Shown here in pieces: positions 15,841 through 19,563 of a stretch of 19,563 nucleotides of DNA. A program made the position numbers and the translations under genes. Numbering within the stretch: the stretch's first letter is position 1; the number at the start of each line of letters is the position of its first letter. The DNA lies in assembly GCA_029558435.1 (NCBI GenBank), contig JAKQEZ010000446.1:1-19563 (forward strand). The letters run 5' to 3'. The stretch comes from Bacteroidota bacterium (GTDB lineage Bacteria; Bacteroidota; Bacteroidia; Flavobacteriales; Crocinitomicaceae). A model generated the notes under the pieces. It had not been told where the DNA came from. It made no database searches and was given only the letters and a program-made list of their open reading frames with translations.

Positions 15841-16620
15841 CTACCAACTTCCTCCAGCACCACCACCGCTAAAGCCGCCACCGCCAAAGCCACCACTGAA
15901 TCCACCTCCTCCGAAACCGCCACTGCTTCTAGAACTGCCTCCGCCATAATATCCGCCACCGTAGCGACCAATAGTATAGGCACCTCCGCCAGTTCCAAAA
16001 CCACCGCCGCCTTCTTTTTTATTTTTATAATTCAAATAAAACACAAGCACCACAATTCCTAAGAAAATCAACAAAGCTCCCCAAGGAAAAGGCTCTTCTA
16101 CGGCTGTGGGTTGGTAGGCTCCGCTAAACAATTTCATTAGTTGATCTGTTCCCACCATTAAACCAGTGTAGTAATCTCCTTGTTTAAAGTGCGGTATGAT
16201 GTCGTTGCGAATAATTTCTCCGTTTATTCCAGCCGTTAAAAGGTGTTCTAAACCATAGCCTGGTGCAATGTATATTTTGTGCTCTTCAACAGCTAAAAGA
16301 ATAAACACACCATTGTCGTTTTCTTTTCCACCAACACCCCATTCATGTCCCCACTTTGGCGTAAGCAAACCAATGTCTTCACCCTTGATGGTTGGCACAA
16401 TGGCTATAACTATTTGGTTTCCGGTGGTGTCAAAATAGTGTACCAACTTTTGCTCTAAACTTGTTGCTTGCTCAGGTGTTAGCAATTTAGCATAATCATA
16501 CAAAGCCGTTTGTTTTGACGGTTTGGGCGGAATGTCAAATTGGGCAAATAGTTGCAAACTCCAACCAATTGCAAGCAACAACAAAAATATTCGATATAGT
16601 TTAGATGCCTGAAATTTCAT
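15841..16620 (-). CDS. TPM-domain membrane protein (YgcG-like) with glycine-rich C-terminus
   Basis: A 259-residue envelope protein with a signal peptide (1-26, ending LQLFAQ), an extracytoplasmic TPM domain (about 38-163, with YDYAKLLTPEQATSLEQKL, DNGVFILLAVEEHKIYIAPG and GYGLE), one transmembrane helix (about 180-197, ALLIFLGIVVLVFYLNY), and a Gly/Ser/Phe-rich tail (203-259) that ends in GGAGGSW, the usual ending of YgcG-like proteins. TPM domains take part in photosystem repair in plants, where a phosphatase activity is reported; in bacteria the role is largely unknown. The ATG at 16620 lies inside the preceding TPM gene (20-bp overlap), so the pair is translated from one message with lemA. 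The Gly-rich tail also makes the DNA at 15841-16014 low in complexity. Confidence 0.9.
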   Translation of the reverse strand: MKFQASKLYRIFLLLLAIGWSLQLFAQFDIPPKPSKQTALYDYAKLLTPEQATSLEQKLVHYFDTTGNQIVIAIVPTIKGEDIGLLTPKWGHEWGVGGKENDNGVFILLAVEEHKIYIAPGYGLEHLLTAGINGEIIRNDIIPHFKQGDYYTGLMVGTDQLMKLFSGAYQPTAVEEPFPWGALLIFLGIVVLVFYLNYKNKKEGGGGFGTGGGAYTIGRYGGGYYGGGSSRSSGGFGGGGFSGGFGGGGFSGGGAGGSW

Positions 16621-17044
16621 TTGGAAGTTCGTTTTTATCGTTTGCTTGGTAAGGAAAATGACTTTTTAATTGTTTTCCTACTTCACTAATTCCGTTGATT
16701 AATCCCACTTTATAATTTCCTTTTGTAAATTCAATGATGACGGCATTTCGGATAGCATCCCAAAATTCATCGCCTACTTTTTGATGAATGCCTTCATCGC
16801 CAATTATTACAAAAGAATGAGTGGAAATGTTGATATAAAATAAAATTCCATTTCTATCTTGTGTTGCATACATCTCCAATTCATCAAAAACTATTTTTGC
16901 ATGCTCAAAAGGTGCTTCCACCTCTTCTTGATCAATGTGCACACGAATTTCACCAGACGTATTACACTCTGCTTCTTTAATGGCTAAAACAACTTCTTGA
17001 ACTTCTTCTTTAGAAAGAAAGTCGGATGGAGTGGGTGCGTCCAT
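16601..17044 (-). CDS. Small stand-alone TPM-domain protein, predicted cytoplasmic
   Basis: A 147-residue protein that is essentially one TPM domain: an N-terminal helix (FLSKEEVQEVVLAIKEAECN), TSGEIRVHI, then HAKIVFDELEMYATQDRNGILFYI and the diagnostic FVIIGDEGIHQKVGDEFWDAI. No signal peptide or membrane segment is visible, unlike its neighbour, so it should sit in the cytoplasm or bind the membrane through partners. It lies between lemA (2 bp after its stop) and the secreted TPM gene (20-bp overlap). As I recall, the arrangement lemA-TPM-TPM is common in Bacteroidota. Function is unknown; a LemA-linked envelope role is inferred from context. Confidence 0.87.
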   Translation of the reverse strand: MDAPTPSDFLSKEEVQEVVLAIKEAECNTSGEIRVHIDQEEVEAPFEHAKIVFDELEMYATQDRNGILFYINISTHSFVIIGDEGIHQKVGDEFWDAIRNAVIIEFTKGNYKVGLINGISEVGKQLKSHFPYQANDKNELPNEISGI

Positions 17045-17046
17045 TG

Positions 17047-17634
17047 TTAAAAATTAAATTCCACATCTGGAGCTTTGTCAGCACCTTCCACACTTTTGAA
17101 ATATTGACGTTCTGTAAATCCAAACATACCAGCAATAAGATTGGTTGGGAATTTTTTGATGTATGTATTATAAGGCTTCACTTCGTCGTTGAAACGGGTG
17201 CGAGCAGTTAAAATTTGATTTTCAGTACTTGCCAATTCGTCTTGAAGTTTTAAGAAATTACTACTGCTTTTTAAGTCAGGATAATTTTCAACAACTACCA
17301 ATAAACGATCCAACGATGATTTTACGTTGGCTTGTGCTTCTTCAAAACGTTTAAAATCTTCTTCAGTCATGTTTGACGGGTCAATTTTAGTTTGCGTAGC
17401 CTTTGCACGTGCATTAACAACAGCTTCCAATGTTTTGCGTTCAAAATCAGCCGAACCTTGAACTGTTTTCACTAGATTACCAATCAAATCATTTCTTCTT
17501 TGATAAGCTGTTTCTACATTTCCCCAACTGTTTTCAATGCTTTCGCTTAATGTTACGGCTTTGCGTTGAACGCCAATTACCCAAAACATTAAAATCCCAA
17601 TTACAACTAAAATGATAATCGTACTTCTTTTCAT
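17047..17634 (-). CDS. lemA: LemA family membrane protein
   Basis: A 195-residue protein with one N-terminal membrane helix (about 4-22, TIIILVVIGILMFWVIGV) and an alpha-helical body. The family signature is clear: WGNVETAYQRRNDLIGNLVKTVQG (around 37-60, where most relatives have DLIPNLV and this one has Gly for Pro), then VNARAKATQ, a long helix with LLVVVENYPDLKSSSNF, LQDELASTENQI and ARTRFNDEVKPYN, and NLIAGMFGF near the end. The biochemical role of LemA is not established; it is often encoded with TPM proteins or membrane proteases. It is the first gene of the three-gene minus-strand operon. No HtpX-type protease is adjacent. Confidence 0.94.
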   Translation of the reverse strand: MKRSTIIILVVIGILMFWVIGVQRKAVTLSESIENSWGNVETAYQRRNDLIGNLVKTVQGSADFERKTLEAVVNARAKATQTKIDPSNMTEEDFKRFEEAQANVKSSLDRLLVVVENYPDLKSSSNFLKLQDELASTENQILTARTRFNDEVKPYNTYIKKFPTNLIAGMFGFTERQYFKSVEGADKAPDVEFNF

Positions 17635-17658
17635 AGTTTTACTTTTTATTTTTTCAGA

Positions 17659-17687
17659 TAAATTTAGTAGAAATTATTTGATTTCAA
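17659..17687 (-). promoter_or_regulatory. Possible lemA operon promoter
   Basis: On the minus strand TTG (17687-17685) and TAAATTTA (17666-17659) are 18 bp apart, one mismatch from TAnnTTTG, about 25 bases before the lemA ATG. TAAATTTA is self-complementary and the region is very AT-rich, so chance is a real possibility. Confidence 0.33.
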
Positions 17688-17730
17688 CAACTTTAGTCGG
17701 ATAATTTTTTCACCGCTCCAATTCATATAA

Positions 17731-19389
<1,659 letters not shown>

Positions 19390-19432
19390 AGTAGAGTAGG
19401 AGTATAAAAAAAGAGGCGATTTGCCACGAATG

Positions 19433-19460
19433 GTCGGAAGAAATTTCTTCCGACTTTTTT
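19433..19460 (+). terminator. Strong intrinsic terminator after the ABC-F gene
   Basis: A perfect self-complementary 22-mer (19433-19454; arm GTCGGAAGAAA) followed directly by six Ts, 43 bases after the stop codon. This is a textbook Rho-independent terminator. Confidence 0.92.
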
Positions 19461-19514
19461 GTATTTATTAACCTTTAAATGTTGATATAAACAACTGATT
19501 ATCAATAAAATAAC

Positions 19515-19545
19515 TTGTTTTTAAGCTTTATTTTACTTATCTTTA
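19515..19545 (+). promoter_or_regulatory. Possible promoter for a gene beyond the right edge
   Basis: TTG (19515-19517) and TATCTTTA (19538-19545, one mismatch from TAnnTTTG) are 20 bp apart, after the ABC-F terminator. They are flanked by GATTATC (19497-19503) and its reverse complement GATAATC (19551-19557). No coding sequence is visible before the window ends. Confidence 0.35.
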
Positions 19546-19563
19546 ATGCTGATAATCAATATA

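Noticed and set aside
15835..16062. A plus-strand open frame rich in Ser, Thr and Ala
   Set aside because: It is the antisense of the glycine-rich tail of the TPM protein; Gly codons read backwards give Ser/Thr/Ala repeats, and it overlaps the bidirectional terminator.

Overview
This is an AT-rich chromosomal segment from a member of the Bacteroidota, most likely a Flavobacteriia-type organism. The evidence is the TAnnTTTG-type -7 promoter boxes, A/T-rich leaders without Shine-Dalgarno sequences, a TonB-dependent receptor with a carboxypeptidase-like N-terminal domain, a lipoprotein with an S-D-D sequence after its cysteine, bacillithiol BshA, and Bacteroidota-style RuvC and ABC-F proteins. 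The genus is not resolved. I see no rRNA, tRNA, CRISPR, insertion sequence, integrase or phage gene.

Layout: (1) At the left edge, a minus-strand polytopic membrane protein of the lysylphosphatidylglycerol-synthase membrane-domain family runs off the window, divergent from ruvC. (2) A TonB-dependent receptor (minus) converges on ruvC. Its promoter region is shared back to back with a plus-strand pair: an outer-membrane beta-barrel-like protein whose stop codon overlaps the start of prmC. (3) bshA, for bacillithiol synthesis, has its own promoter carrying a perfect 14-bp palindrome. (4) A four-gene run holds an unrecognised small exported protein, then a complete tripartite RND efflux pump: adaptor lipoprotein, inner-membrane permease and outer-membrane factor lipoprotein. 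(5) Two separately promoted metabolic genes follow: ornithine aminotransferase (rocD) and an alpha-D-phosphohexomutase that begins with TTG. (6) A bidirectional terminator separates these from the minus-strand operon lemA - small TPM protein - secreted/membrane TPM protein. (7) A YbiT-like ABC-F translation factor, with its own promoter and a strong terminator, ends the coding part. The last ~100 bases look like the promoter region of a gene beyond the window.

Most of the window is ordinary core and envelope biology, and I did not find a convincing new defence or mobile system. The points most worth a second look are the lopsided ATP sites of the ABC-F protein (one intact composite site, one degenerate), the palindrome inside the bshA promoter, the unknown small exported protein heading the efflux locus, the Asp-Asn pair in the RND permease where AcrB has Asp-Asp, and the overlap of a secreted barrel gene with prmC.
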